From: Actinomadura viridilutea
GTDB lineage: Bacteria > Actinomycetota > Actinomycetes > Streptosporangiales > Streptosporangiaceae
Length of the DNA stretch: 64,000 nucleotides
Direction of reading: 5' to 3'
Assembly: GCA_003001795.1 (NCBI GenBank)
Contig: PVNI01000003.1
Location: forward strand, 434,001-498,000
The notes beneath the pieces are model-generated. The model was not told the DNA's origin. It was given only the letters and a program-made list of their open reading frames with translations, and searched no databases. The position numbers and the translations under genes were made by a program. Shown here one piece after another: positions 1-8,600 of the stretch (its first letter is position 1; every line of letters begins with the position of its first letter).

Positions 1-926
1 AGCAGCAGCACCGACACGACGTTCATCATCCGGTCGTGCAGGATCCGCCGGAACTCCGCGTCGCGCGGCATGGTCAGCCCGGCGACGAAGCCGCCGAACA
101 CCGAGTACACGCCGATCCAGTCGGTCAGCCAGCCCGCCGTCAGCGGCACCAGCACCACCAGGTAGGTCTGTCCGAGGCTCATGTCCCCGGCGCGGGCGAC
201 GGCCCGGCCGAGCGGACGCAGCAGCGGACGCACGACGCCCAACGCCACCGCCGCGAACACCAGCGACAGGACGATCGTGCGCAGCGCCGACCCGCTGCCC
301 GAGCCCAGGTGCACCGCGCTCAGCACCGCCAGCAGACACCACGCCGCCGCGTCGTCGATGGCGGCCGCCAACAGCGACAGCCGTCCCAGCCGCGAGTTGT
401 GCAGGTCGCGTTCATACAGGATCCTCGCGAGCATGGGAAACGCGGTCAGCGACAGCGCGCCGCCCATGAAGGCGGCGAACAGCCAGGGGTCGACGTCCGG
501 CCGCGACAGCTGCGACGACAGCGCCAGCCCCGCGGCTCCCCCGAGAAGCAGCGAAGGGACGATGCCGGACACCGCCAGCACGACCGGCCGGTGCAGCCCG
601 CCGCGCTCCTCGCCGCCGTGGTCGAGACCGGCGCCGACCAGGAACATGTACAGGGTGAGGCCGATGGTGCTGAGCACGTAGAGGATCGACTTCACCTCGG
701 GCGGGAACAGGGCCTGCTGCGCGTCGGGGAACAGCCAGCCGAACAGCGTCGGCCCGAGCAGCACGCCGGCCACCATCTCGCCGAGCACCCGGGGCTGCCA
801 CACCATCAGCGCCAGTCGGCCGCACACCGCAGACGTGAGCAGGATGACGACCACCGCCGGAAGGACCTTCAGGACCAGTTCCAGGTTCTTGTCCGTGGCG
901 GCGGCCGCGACAGTGTGAGCGTCCAT
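1..926 (-). CDS. cation:proton antiporter, CPA2 type (C-terminal part cut by the window edge)
   Basis: The minus strand is open from an ATG at 926 to the window edge, giving 308 codons without a stop. A GGAGGT ribosome site lies just before the ATG. The protein is a multi-spanning membrane protein: hydrophobic from about residue 13, with GEMVAGVLLGPTLFG early and AAIDDAAAW in the middle. The paired-Asp motif is typical of CPA2 Na+(K+)/H+ exchangers, where it binds the transported cations. By family the protein exchanges monovalent cations for protons at the cytoplasmic membrane. The C-terminus, including any regulatory domain, lies outside the window, so the subfamily cannot be fixed. It lies 148 nt downstream of cydC on the same strand and may be a separate transcript. 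Confidence 0.85.
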   Translation of the reverse strand, partial: MDAHTVAAAATDKNLELVLKVLPAVVVILLTSAVCGRLALMVWQPRVLGEMVAGVLLGPTLFGWLFPDAQQALFPPEVKSILYVLSTIGLTLYMFLVGAGLDHGGEERGGLHRPVVLAVSGIVPSLLLGGAAGLALSSQLSRPDVDPWLFAAFMGGALSLTAFPMLARILYERDLHNSRLGRLSLLAAAIDDAAAWCLLAVLSAVHLGSGSGSALRTIVLSLVFAAVALGVVRPLLRPLGRAVARAGDMSLGQTYLVVLVPLTAGWLTDWIGVYSVFGGFVAGLTMPRDAEFRRILHDRMMNVVSVLL

Positions 927-1074
927 TGCACCTCCACTGCGGCCCTTTCGAGCCGCGTCGACCACTGCCGCCGATCCTGTTAAGCGGAAGTGGTGACGGG
1001 CTGGTGGCCCGGTCGAGGTGCGCTGGTGTCCGGCCGGTCGTCCACCGGCTCGGCTCGGCCGGAGCGTCCGGCCG

Positions 1075-2667
1075 CTAGAGCCGGCCCGTCCGTGAAGGGA
1101 AGACCCGGCGCGTCGGTTGAGGGGCGCCGGTGTCGTGCAGCACGACGCGACCGCGCGCCATGATGACGATGTCGTCGAACAGGTCGAGCACGTCCTCGCG
1201 GTGGGTGACCACGACGGTGGTCCGGCCGCGCCGCTCCCGCAGCACGTCGGCGAGCACGGCGCGTCCGGTCGCGGCGTCGAGCGCCTCGGTGGGTTCGTCG
1301 AGCAGCAGCACCTCCGGATCCGCCAGCAGCGCACGGGCGAGCAGGAGCCGCTGGCGCTGTCCGCCGGACAGGCGCCGGCCTCCCGCCCCCACGGGGGTCG
1401 CCAGTCCGTCGGGCAGCGCGTCCAGCCACTCCCCCAGGCGGACCCGGTGCAGCACGGCGCGCAGTTCGGCGTCGTCGGCGTCCGGTTTGGCCATGAGGAG
1501 GTTGCCGCGGACGGTCGTGTCGAACAGGTGCGCGTCCTGGTACATGCCGCGCGCCGGCCGCAGCAGCGCCAGTCCTTCGGTTGGCTGGACGAGTCCGGCG
1601 AGGACCTCCAGCAGCGTCGACTTGCCCGCCCCGCTCTCGCCGATCACGGCGACCGAGCGCCCGGAGGGCAGGTCGAGGTCGACGCCGTCCAGCGCGGGCA
1701 CGTCCCCGAAGCGCACGCGCACGCCGCGCAGCGCGACGTGCCCCGCCGCGGAGGTGCGGCGCGGCGGCTCGTCGGGCGGGAGCGGGGCGTCGCGCCGCAG
1801 CAGCCGCCGCACCCGGGCCAGCGCCGGACGCAGTTCGGCGTGGCGCTGCGCGGCCGTGATCATGGGCAGCACCGCGTCGATGGCGACCAGCGCGGTCAGC
1901 GCCAGCACGGCGCCGGTCACCGCGCCCGCCTCCGCCGACGCCGCGGCGACGCCGACCGCGGTCAGCCCCTGCACGGCGGCGCCGGCCGCGAGGGCCGCGG
2001 CGGACACCGCGCCGCCGCGGCGTTCCAGACGCGCCATCCGCCGCGCCTGGCGTTCGGCCGCGGCCGTCGCGCGGTCCACCGCGCCGAACGCCTCCAGGTC
2101 GGGGCGGCCGTCGGTGAGGTCGATGACGCGCGCCGCCAGGTCGGCGCGGGCCGCCGCCAGGCGCGCGCCCAGCCGGCGGGTCGCTGCGGCCGCCCCCGCC
2201 GGGATCGCCAGGCCCGCCGTGAGCGCGCCCGCCGCCATCACCGCGCCCGAGGCGGGATGCAGGATCCAGCAGAACACGACGGCCGCGGCGCCGGCCGCGG
2301 TCGCCGTGACCGCCGGCAGGGTGCAGCGCAGCCGCATGTCCTGGCCGGCCTCCAGGTCCGCGACCATGTGCGTCAGGGCCTCGCCCGCGCGGGCGGGCGC
2401 GGGTCCGGCGCCGCGCGCCAGGCGGCGGTACAGCCGCACGCGCAGCGCGGCGGCGCGGCCGAGCGCGGCGTCATGACCGGCCAGCCGTTCCAGATAGCCG
2501 AACACGCCCCGGGCGGTCGCGAACGCGCGGACGCCGACGATCGCCAGGCCCAGCGCCGACAGCTCCGGCCGCTCGGCGGCCCGGGCGATCAGCCAGGCCG
2601 CCGAGGCGGTCAGGCCCAGCGCGCACAGCCGCGCCGCGACCCCCGCCAGGACGGCCGCCGCGGTCAT
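1075..2667 (-). CDS. cydC: thiol reductant ABC exporter subunit CydC
   Basis: 530-residue ABC half-transporter with an N-terminal membrane domain (about residues 1-290) and a C-terminal ATPase. Walker A is GESGAGKST, the signature LSGGQRQRL and Walker B VLLLDEPTEALD, followed by a switch-region TH. CydC pairs with CydD to export glutathione or cysteine-type reductant needed for cytochrome bd assembly. The ATG overlaps the TGA of the upstream gene (ATGA), indicating translational coupling. The membrane domain is shorter and more Ala-rich than in E. coli CydC. The call rests on the ABC motifs plus position in a cydABDC operon. Confidence 0.9.
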   Translation of the reverse strand: MTAAAVLAGVAARLCALGLTASAAWLIARAAERPELSALGLAIVGVRAFATARGVFGYLERLAGHDAALGRAAALRVRLYRRLARGAGPAPARAGEALTHMVADLEAGQDMRLRCTLPAVTATAAGAAAVVFCWILHPASGAVMAAGALTAGLAIPAGAAAATRRLGARLAAARADLAARVIDLTDGRPDLEAFGAVDRATAAAERQARRMARLERRGGAVSAAALAAGAAVQGLTAVGVAAASAEAGAVTGAVLALTALVAIDAVLPMITAAQRHAELRPALARVRRLLRRDAPLPPDEPPRRTSAAGHVALRGVRVRFGDVPALDGVDLDLPSGRSVAVIGESGAGKSTLLEVLAGLVQPTEGLALLRPARGMYQDAHLFDTTVRGNLLMAKPDADDAELRAVLHRVRLGEWLDALPDGLATPVGAGGRRLSGGQRQRLLLARALLADPEVLLLDEPTEALDAATGRAVLADVLRERRGRTTVVVTHREDVLDLFDDIVIMARGRVVLHDTGAPQPTRRVFPSRTGRL

Positions 2668-4283
2668 CTGCGCACCTCCTCCACGACGCGTCCGTCGCTG
2701 AGCCGGATCACCCGGTCGGCGTCCGCCAGCAGGGCGGGCCGGTGCGCGACCAGCACCGCGGTGCGGCCGCGCAGCAGCCCCCGCGCCGCCTGCACGACGG
2801 CGCGCTCGCTGTCGGGGTCCAGCCGCGCGGTCGGCTCGTCGAGCAGCAGGATCGGGGCGTCGCGCAGGTAGGCGCGGGCCAGCGCGATGCGCTGCCGCTG
2901 TCCCGCCGACAGCCCCGCCCCGCGCTCGCCGAGCACCGTGTCCGGCCCGTCGGGCAGCGACTCCACGAAGCCGCGCGCATGCGCGGCGGCCAGGGCGCGG
3001 TCCACCGCGTCCGCCGAGGCGCGCGGCGCGCCCAGCCGGACGTTGTCGGCCACGGACTCGGCGAACAGGTGCGGGGTCTGCGGCACCCAGGCGATCTGGC
3101 GGCGCCAGGCGGCCAGGTCCAGGTCGCGCAGGTCGACGCCGCCCACCAGGACGCGCCCCTCGTCCGGCGTCACCAAGCCCAGCAGCACGGCCAGCAGCGT
3201 GGACTTGCCCGCGCCGCTCGGGCCGGTCAGCGCCACCGCCTCGCCGCGCCGGATCACCAGGGACACCCGGTCGAGGGCGGCCCGCTCGCCGTAGCGGACG
3301 CTGACGTCCTCCAGACGGATGTCGCCGTCGCCGGGCGGAAGGATCCGGCCGGTCGGCCGGGGCGCGGCCCGGCCGAGCACGCGCGCGGTCTCCTCGGCCG
3401 CGGCGAGCGCTTCGGCGGAGGCGTGGAAGCGGCTGCCGAGGGCGCGCAGGGGCAGGAACACCTCGGGGGTGAGCACGATCACCAGCAGCGCCGTCCGGTA
3501 GGCGATGTCGCCGTCCAGCAGCCGCAGCCCCACCGGCACGGCGACCAGCGCGACCGACAGCGTGGCCACCAGTTCCAGCACGAGCGCGGACAGGAACGCG
3601 ATCCGCAGCACGCGGCGGGTGGCGCGGCGGTGCGCCTCGGCCATCCGCCGCACTTCGCCCTCCTGGTGGGCGGTGCGGCTGAAGGCGCGCAGCGTCGACA
3701 TGCCCGCGAGCACGTCGCGGAAGTGGCCGCCGAGCCGCTCCAGGCGCCGCCACTGCAGGCGGGTGGCGTCGCGGGTGTACCGGCCGACCAGCACGCCGAA
3801 GATCGGAATGAGCGGCAGGGTGACCATCACCGTCAGGCCCGCCGCCGCGTCGGCGGTCAGCAGCCGCACCAGCACCAGCGGCGGCACCGCGGCGGCCGCG
3901 GCCAGCTGCGGCAGATAGCCGGTCAGGTACGGGTCGAGCGCGTCCAGGCCCCGCACGATCAGCGTGGGGCCGCCGCGGACCCGCAGCAGCGCCGCCCGAA
4001 CGTCGGCCTTGGCCCGTGCGGCGGCGCGGTGGGCCAGGGCCGCGGCCGCCCACGACGTCAAGGCGCGCAGCGCGACGACCCCCGCCAGCCACGGGAGCGG
4101 GCCGGCGTCCGGCGGCGCCAGCGCCCGGACCAGCAGTTCCGCCTGGGCGACGACGAGGGCGCCGTGGAGCACCGCCAGCGGCGCCAGAGCGCACAGCAGC
4201 CGTCGCCGATCGACCCCGGGCAGGTCCGCGGGTGTCACGGGCCGTGTCTTCACAGGCCGTGTCTTCACAGGCCGCGCCTTCAC
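2664..4283 (-). CDS. cydD: thiol reductant ABC exporter subunit CydD
   Basis: 539-residue ABC half-transporter with a membrane domain followed by an ATPase: Walker A GPSGAGKST, signature LSAGQRQRI, Walker B ILLLDEPTARLD. It is the partner of CydC. I chose the GTG at 4283 because it overlaps the cydB stop as GTGA. The first 15 codons lie in a tandem repeat that offers further in-frame GTG starts at 4268, 4253 and 4241, so the exact start is uncertain. A longer reading from an ATG at 4325 would run far into cydB and is unlikely. Confidence 0.9.
   Translation of the reverse strand: MKARPVKTRPVKTRPVTPADLPGVDRRRLLCALAPLAVLHGALVVAQAELLVRALAPPDAGPLPWLAGVVALRALTSWAAAALAHRAAARAKADVRAALLRVRGGPTLIVRGLDALDPYLTGYLPQLAAAAAVPPLVLVRLLTADAAAGLTVMVTLPLIPIFGVLVGRYTRDATRLQWRRLERLGGHFRDVLAGMSTLRAFSRTAHQEGEVRRMAEAHRRATRRVLRIAFLSALVLELVATLSVALVAVPVGLRLLDGDIAYRTALLVIVLTPEVFLPLRALGSRFHASAEALAAAEETARVLGRAAPRPTGRILPPGDGDIRLEDVSVRYGERAALDRVSLVIRRGEAVALTGPSGAGKSTLLAVLLGLVTPDEGRVLVGGVDLRDLDLAAWRRQIAWVPQTPHLFAESVADNVRLGAPRASADAVDRALAAAHARGFVESLPDGPDTVLGERGAGLSAGQRQRIALARAYLRDAPILLLDEPTARLDPDSERAVVQAARGLLRGRTAVLVAHRPALLADADRVIRLSDGRVVEEVRR
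4239..4283 (-). repeat. 3 x 15-bp tandem repeat at the cydD start
   Basis: Three consecutive 15-bp units (plus-strand unit AGGCCGTGTCTTCAC with small changes) occupy 4239-4253, 4254-4268 and 4269-4283. On the coding strand each carries a possible GTG-AAG start in the cydD frame (the last is GTG-ACA), producing the N-terminal pattern VKARPVKTRPVKTRPVT. The repeat abuts the cydB stop codon. Copy-number change by slippage would add or remove five residues or alternative starts without shifting frame. Confidence 0.85.
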
Positions 4284-5047
4284 AGGTAGGTGGGAGCCGT
4301 GACACGGTGCCGGAACAGCCACCACACCCAGGCCTGGGCGGCCACGAGGACGGGCAGCAGCACGGCGGTCGTCACGGCCACGAAGGACGCGGACTCGGTG
4401 ACCGACTCCCGCAACGGCAGTCGCGCCCCCACCACCAGCGGGATCACGGCCATGCCGATCGACGTGAGGGCGAACGTGACGCGCTCGCCGGACGGGCCGG
4501 CGACCGTCCGCGCCCGCTCGTAGGGCGCGCCGCGCAGCCGCAGGACCGCGAAGGCCAGCCCGTGCAGGCCGAACAGCACCCAGGTCGCCGCCACGCCGAT
4601 GAGGGGGAACAGCGAGCCCGGCGGGTCGAGCCGGTAGAGCAGCACGGTGCCGACGGCCCAGCCCCAGGCGCCGGTGACCGTCCAGCTTCCGGCGGTGATG
4701 GCGCCGTCCCAGAACAGCTGCCAGAGCGGCGCCCCGAGGCGGCCGCGCAGCCAGAGCCCCGCGTCCCGGACCACCCAGCCGACGAGCAGCACGGCGATCG
4801 ACTCGTAGAGCGCGCCGAACAGCGCCTCCTCCAGGCCGTTGAGCAGCCCGATCAGCAGCCCGGCGGTGAGGATCAACCAGATCTCGTTGCCGAGGAAGAA
4901 GGGCGCGAACGCGGCGATCACCAGGCGCCGCTCCCGGGCGTCGCGGCCGAGGAAGAACAGCGCCATGCCGGCGCCCAGGTCGGTGCCGGCCAGCACGAAG
5001 TAGCCGACGGCCGCGACGGCCAGCAGGCCGATGGCGAGGATGTCCAT
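4280..5047 (-). CDS. cydB: cytochrome bd ubiquinol oxidase subunit II (short CydB)
   Basis: 255-residue polytopic membrane protein. The N-terminus carries AGTDLGAGM, matching the conserved FDLG region of CydB, and GNEIWLI, matching the family's GNEVWL motif. CydB is the structural partner of CydA in bd-type terminal oxidase. Classical CydB proteins are about 330-380 residues, so this is a short form lacking roughly one or two helices. It starts 35 nt after cydA and overlaps cydD by 4 nt, so cydA, cydB, cydD and cydC are one transcriptional unit. Confidence 0.85.
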   Translation of the reverse strand: MDILAIGLLAVAAVGYFVLAGTDLGAGMALFFLGRDARERRLVIAAFAPFFLGNEIWLILTAGLLIGLLNGLEEALFGALYESIAVLLVGWVVRDAGLWLRGRLGAPLWQLFWDGAITAGSWTVTGAWGWAVGTVLLYRLDPPGSLFPLIGVAATWVLFGLHGLAFAVLRLRGAPYERARTVAGPSGERVTFALTSIGMAVIPLVVGARLPLRESVTESASFVAVTTAVLLPVLVAAQAWVWWLFRHRVTAPTYL

Positions 5048-5082
5048 GAGCGTTCCCTGTCAGCGTCAGCGTGCGGTGGCGG

Positions 5083-6354
5083 TCAGAACTGCGGCACGGG
5101 CTCGGGCTCCTCGTCGGGGACGGGCGGCACGCCGAGGGTCGCCCCCTCCGGACCGCGCCGGGCGTACCTGGCCAGCAGCCAGGCGTCCAGCGCGATCAGC
5201 GCGGCGAACAGCGCGGTGAAGGCGATGAGGGTGAGCCGCATGCTCCCGGCCGACACCGAGGGGGACAGCGCGTCCTCGGTCAGCAGCACCTGGTTGATCG
5301 CCCACGGCTGGCGGCCGACCTCGCGGAACACCCAGCCGGCGACGGCGGCGACGAACGGCAGGACGATGGACCAGGTCAGCAGCCGCCGGCAGAACCGCGT
5401 GACGGCCCCGGCGCGGGTCCGGTAGGCCAGGGCCAGGTTCACCGCGGTCAGCACGAGCAGCACCGTGCCGAGGTTGATCATCAGGGCGGCCGGGATGTCG
5501 ATCCAGTCCGGCGGGCTGTAGTCGCCGGGCCCGAACCTGGCGGCCAGCTCCGCCTGCAGCCGTTCCCGCTCGGCGGTGTCGCCCCGGCTGACCGCGTACT
5601 TCATCGGGAGGTGCCCGGCGACCACCCGGAACTGGTTGAAGCCGACCCCGACGGTGAAGAGCGCGGCGGGCGCGGCCACGATCAGACCGGTGCGCAGCGA
5701 CCGGCGGAACACCTCCTCGTCGGCGCCGCGGCGCCGCAGGTGGTAGGCGCTGACGCCCGCCACGAACAGGCCGCCGGCCAGCAGCCCCGCGCCGGCCACG
5801 TGGGCCAGTGCGATCAGCGCGTCCGGGTTGGCGAGCAGCGCGGCCCGGTCCACCAGCACCATCCGGTCGCCGCGCCGCTCGGCGCCGACCGGGTTCTGCA
5901 GCCACCCGTTGGCGGCGATGACCCAGTACGCCGAGGCGTAGGCGGTGAGGGCGACGACCCACAGCAGCGCCAGGTGGACCCACCGGTTGATCCGCCCCCA
6001 GCCGAAGATCCACAGGCCGAGGAACGTGGATTCGATGAAGAACGCGACGAGCGCCTCCATCGCCAGCGGGGCGCCGAACACGTCCCCCGCCACCGTGGTC
6101 AGACCGCTCCAGCTCAGGCCGAACTGGAACTCCATGACCAGGCCGGTGACGATGCCCATGCCGTAGTTGATGACGTAGAGCTGACCCCAGAACCTGGTCA
6201 TCCGCCAGTGCGCGTCGGAGCCGGACGCGGTGGCGCGCGTCTGGACCGCCGCCACCACCACGGCCAGCCCCAAGGTCAGCGCCACGAACAGGAAGTGCGC
6301 GCCGGAGGTGATCGCGAACTGCAGGCGCGCGAGGTCGAGCGTCTCGGCGTCCAT
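5083..6354 (-). CDS. cydA: cytochrome bd ubiquinol oxidase subunit I
   Basis: 423-residue membrane protein, the heme-bearing subunit of bd oxidase that reduces oxygen with electrons from quinol. Visible landmarks are His20 (high-spin heme ligand position), Glu100 and Glu108 in MEALVAFFIEST, His185 in IALAHVAGAG (heme b558 position) and GRQPW at 347-351. The Q-loop is short: HLPMK keeps the lysine equivalent to E. coli Lys252, but the following residues (YAVSR) lack the acidic residue equivalent to Glu257. I chose the ATG at 6354 because the next residues match the CydA N-terminus; an upstream in-frame ATG would add about 39 unconserved residues. It is the first gene of cydABDC. Confidence 0.9.
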   Translation of the reverse strand: MDAETLDLARLQFAITSGAHFLFVALTLGLAVVVAAVQTRATASGSDAHWRMTRFWGQLYVINYGMGIVTGLVMEFQFGLSWSGLTTVAGDVFGAPLAMEALVAFFIESTFLGLWIFGWGRINRWVHLALLWVVALTAYASAYWVIAANGWLQNPVGAERRGDRMVLVDRAALLANPDALIALAHVAGAGLLAGGLFVAGVSAYHLRRRGADEEVFRRSLRTGLIVAAPAALFTVGVGFNQFRVVAGHLPMKYAVSRGDTAERERLQAELAARFGPGDYSPPDWIDIPAALMINLGTVLLVLTAVNLALAYRTRAGAVTRFCRRLLTWSIVLPFVAAVAGWVFREVGRQPWAINQVLLTEDALSPSVSAGSMRLTLIAFTALFAALIALDAWLLARYARRGPEGATLGVPPVPDEEPEPVPQF

Positions 6355-6500
6355 GCCCGCATCGTCCCGGCCTTCGGCGGCCGTGTCGTCGGCCGCGGGA
6401 TGACATGTCGTCGTCTCCCTCGGGAGACAGACAGTCGCCATGTTTACAGGAATAGTAGTCATGTATATCATTTGCCCGACCGTGTCTTCGAAGGGGTGTG
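6355..6500. promoter_or_regulatory. divergent promoter region between cydA and a two-component operon
   Basis: 146 nt between divergent start codons. The part at 6435-6475 is clearly AT-richer than its surroundings (ATGTTTACAGGAATAGTAG and ATGTATATCAT), as expected for promoter DNA. I could not find a good match to the Rex operator seen at 62855, although cyd operons of streptomycetes are Rex-regulated. The adjacent two-component system is a plausible regulator by position only. Confidence 0.4.
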
Positions 6501-7673
6501 ATGAGGCTCCACCGCCCGCCGCGGGGACTGCTCCTCGACGCGGCGATCGCCGCCGCCACCCTGGCGCTGGTGCTCGGCGCGGCCGTCACGCAGGACGGCC
6601 CGGGCCCCGCCGCCGGCCAGATCGCCGCCGCGGTCGCCGCCTGCGGCGCGCTGGCGCTGCGCCGCCGCCACCCCGTCGCCGTCCTGGTGCTGACCCTGGT
6701 GCTGACGGCGGTGTCGGGCGCGCTCGGCGAGTCGGGCGGCCCCGTCTTCGTCGCCTACATCGTCGCCCTCTACACCGCCGCCGCGGAGGGGCGGCTGCCC
6801 GTGGCGGTCGTCCTCGCCGTGGTGGGGTTCATGGGCATGCTCCTGCACGGCGCCGTCGACGAGCGCGGCTCGGTCCAAGGGCAGGAGGAGAACGCCGTGC
6901 TGGTGGCCGGCTGGCTGCTGGCGGTGCTGGCGGTCGGCGGGGTCACCTGGAACCGCCGCGCGTACCTGGCCGAGGTGGAACGGCGCGCCGCCGAGGCCGA
7001 GCGCGGCCGCGAGGCCGACGGGCGCCGCCGCGCCACCGAGGAGCGCATGCGCATCGCCCGCGAGCTGCACGACGTGCTGGCGCACAACATCTCGCTCATC
7101 AACGTGCGGGCCGGGGCGGCGCTGTTCCACCTCACCGAGGGGCGCCTCGACGGCCCCGCGCTGCGCGCCGAGCTGGTCGAGGCCCTCACCGTCATCCGGG
7201 ACGCCGGACGCGACGCCGGCCGCGAGCTGCGCGCCACCCTGGGCGTGCTGCGCAACGCCGACGACGCCGACCCGACGGCGCCGTCCCCCGGCCTGGCCTC
7301 CCTGCCCGACCTGGTCGCCACGGCCGGACGCGCCGGACTCCAGGTCAGCACCACCGTCCAGAACACGCCGCCCCGCATGCCCCCCGAAGTCGACCTTGCG
7401 GCCTTCCGCATCGTCCAGGAGGCGCTGACCAACGTCGCGCGCCACGCCCGCGCCAAAGAGGCCGTGGTGCGCATCCATGCCGAGTCCGACGACCTGTACA
7501 TCCACGTCGAGAACACGGGGGCCGGCGCGGCCGCCCCCGGGAACGGCCCCGGCTACGGCATCCGCGGGATGCGCGAGCGCGCGGCGGCGCTGGGCGGCGA
7601 CCTGCGCGCCGGACCGTGCGGCGACGACGGATTCCGGGTCACGGCCAGGCTGCCGCTGCGGGAGCGATCATGA
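6501..7673 (+). CDS. NarL/DesK-type sensor histidine kinase
   Basis: 390-residue membrane histidine kinase. Several N-terminal transmembrane segments (about residues 10-150) precede a HisKA_3 dimerisation domain with RIARELHDVLAHN, the phospho-acceptor being His190. A C-terminal HATPase follows with an N-box-like EALTNVARHA and GYGIRGMRERA. It phosphorylates the adjacent LuxR-type regulator, with which it overlaps by 4 nt (ATGA). The signal is unknown. A GTG three bases upstream (6498) is an alternative start; AAGGGG at 6491 fits either. Confidence 0.93.
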   Translation: MRLHRPPRGLLLDAAIAAATLALVLGAAVTQDGPGPAAGQIAAAVAACGALALRRRHPVAVLVLTLVLTAVSGALGESGGPVFVAYIVALYTAAAEGRLPVAVVLAVVGFMGMLLHGAVDERGSVQGQEENAVLVAGWLLAVLAVGGVTWNRRAYLAEVERRAAEAERGREADGRRRATEERMRIARELHDVLAHNISLINVRAGAALFHLTEGRLDGPALRAELVEALTVIRDAGRDAGRELRATLGVLRNADDADPTAPSPGLASLPDLVATAGRAGLQVSTTVQNTPPRMPPEVDLAAFRIVQEALTNVARHARAKEAVVRIHAESDDLYIHVENTGAGAAAPGNGPGYGIRGMRERAAALGGDLRAGPCGDDGFRVTARLPLRERS

Positions 7674-8338
7674 TCAACGTTCTGCTCGCCGACGACCAGA
7701 CCCTCGTGCGCGTCGGGTTCCGCTCCATCCTGGAGGGGCAGCCCGGCATCGCCGTCGCCGGGGAGGCCGGCGACGGCGCCGAGGCCGTGCGCCGCTGCCG
7801 CCGGCTGCGCCCCGACGTCGTGCTCATGGACATCCGCATGCCGGGCATGGACGGCATCCAGGCCACCCGGCACCTCGTCGCCGACCCCCTGCTCGGCGAC
7901 CTGAAGATCATCATTCTGACCACCTACGAGCTCGACGAGTACATCTACGGGGCGCTGCGCGCCGGGGCCAGCGGCTTCCTGCTCAAGGACATCGAACCCG
8001 CCGAGCTGATCCACGCGGTGCGGGTGGTGGCCCGCGGGGACGCGCTGATCGCCCCGTCGGTCACCCGCCGCCTCATCGCCGACCTCGCCGGACGCGTCGA
8101 CCCGCAGGCCGCGGCTCCCTGCCTGGAGGTGCTGACCGACCGCGAACGCCAGGTGCTGGGGCTGATCGCCGAGGGCCTGTCCAACGCCGAGATCGCCGAA
8201 CGGCTGCACGTCAGCCCCGCCACCGCCAAGACCTACGTCAGCCGCATCATGACCAAGCTCGGCGCGCGCGACCGCGCCCAGCTGGTCGTGTTCGCCTACG
8301 AGACGGGCGTGGTCACTCCTCGCCGCCTGCTCTGCTGA
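7670..8338 (+). CDS. LuxR-family response regulator
   Basis: 222-residue NarL-type regulator. The receiver domain has the acidic cluster LLADDQ, phospho-acceptor Asp54 in VVLMDIRMPG, a Thr in IIILTTYE and Lys in FLLKDI. A C-terminal LuxR helix-turn-helix carries LTDRERQVLGLIAEGLSN and HVSPATAKTYVSRI. It is translationally coupled to the upstream kinase through an ATGA overlap. Targets are unknown; the divergent cydABDC operon is the nearest candidate. Confidence 0.95.
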   Translation: MINVLLADDQTLVRVGFRSILEGQPGIAVAGEAGDGAEAVRRCRRLRPDVVLMDIRMPGMDGIQATRHLVADPLLGDLKIIILTTYELDEYIYGALRAGASGFLLKDIEPAELIHAVRVVARGDALIAPSVTRRLIADLAGRVDPQAAAPCLEVLTDRERQVLGLIAEGLSNAEIAERLHVSPATAKTYVSRIMTKLGARDRAQLVVFAYETGVVTPRRLLC

Positions 8339-8481
8339 CGGCTCGGCGAGCCGTCGGCCCCATCAGCCAGGGGATCGCCTCCGCCGTCCGGGCGACCCCC
8401 GGGACACGGGCCGCCGCCCGCGCCCGAGGACCGGCGTGAGCGGCGGCCCGTGGCGACGCCGTCCGTCGAACGACCCCAGGG

Positions 8482-8590
8482 TCAGACCTGGCCGAGGATC
8501 TTGGAGGCGATCAGCTCGAGGCGGTCCAGGCGCGGCCGAGTGAGCCATCGGCTTGGTCCGCCCCGCCTCCTGGCAGGCCGCGCGGAACCC
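8482..8590 (-). pseudogene. 3' remnant of a luciferase-like (LLM) F420-type oxidoreductase
   Basis: On the minus strand two pieces match the C-terminal half of the intact gene at 11683-12609. About 8531-8584 reads RAACQEAGRTKPMAHSAA, nearly identical to RAACQEAGRTKPMVYSAA. About 8482-8541 reads RLDRLELIASKILGQV and then stop, close to LDHLELIASKVLDQV. The pieces are in different frames, and roughly 60 residues between them are missing. The DNA just downstream (8435-8481) also resembles 11635-11682, with a shared CGGCCCGTGGCGACGCCGTC. This is a partial duplicate with an internal deletion and frameshift, not an expressed enzyme. Confidence 0.8.
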
Positions 8591-8600
8591 GGAGGCGCCG

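Noticed and set aside
36-983. Long open frames antisense to or overlapping the antiporter and most other genes
   Set aside because: They have Arg/Pro/Gly/Gln-rich composition and no motifs. They are the expected by-product of very high third-position GC. The genes I list on the other frame carry family motifs.
6355-6500. Rex operator at cydA
   Set aside because: The AT-rich segment lacks the TTGTGAA/TTCACAA arms. The best partial resemblance, TGTTTACAGG, is not palindromic.
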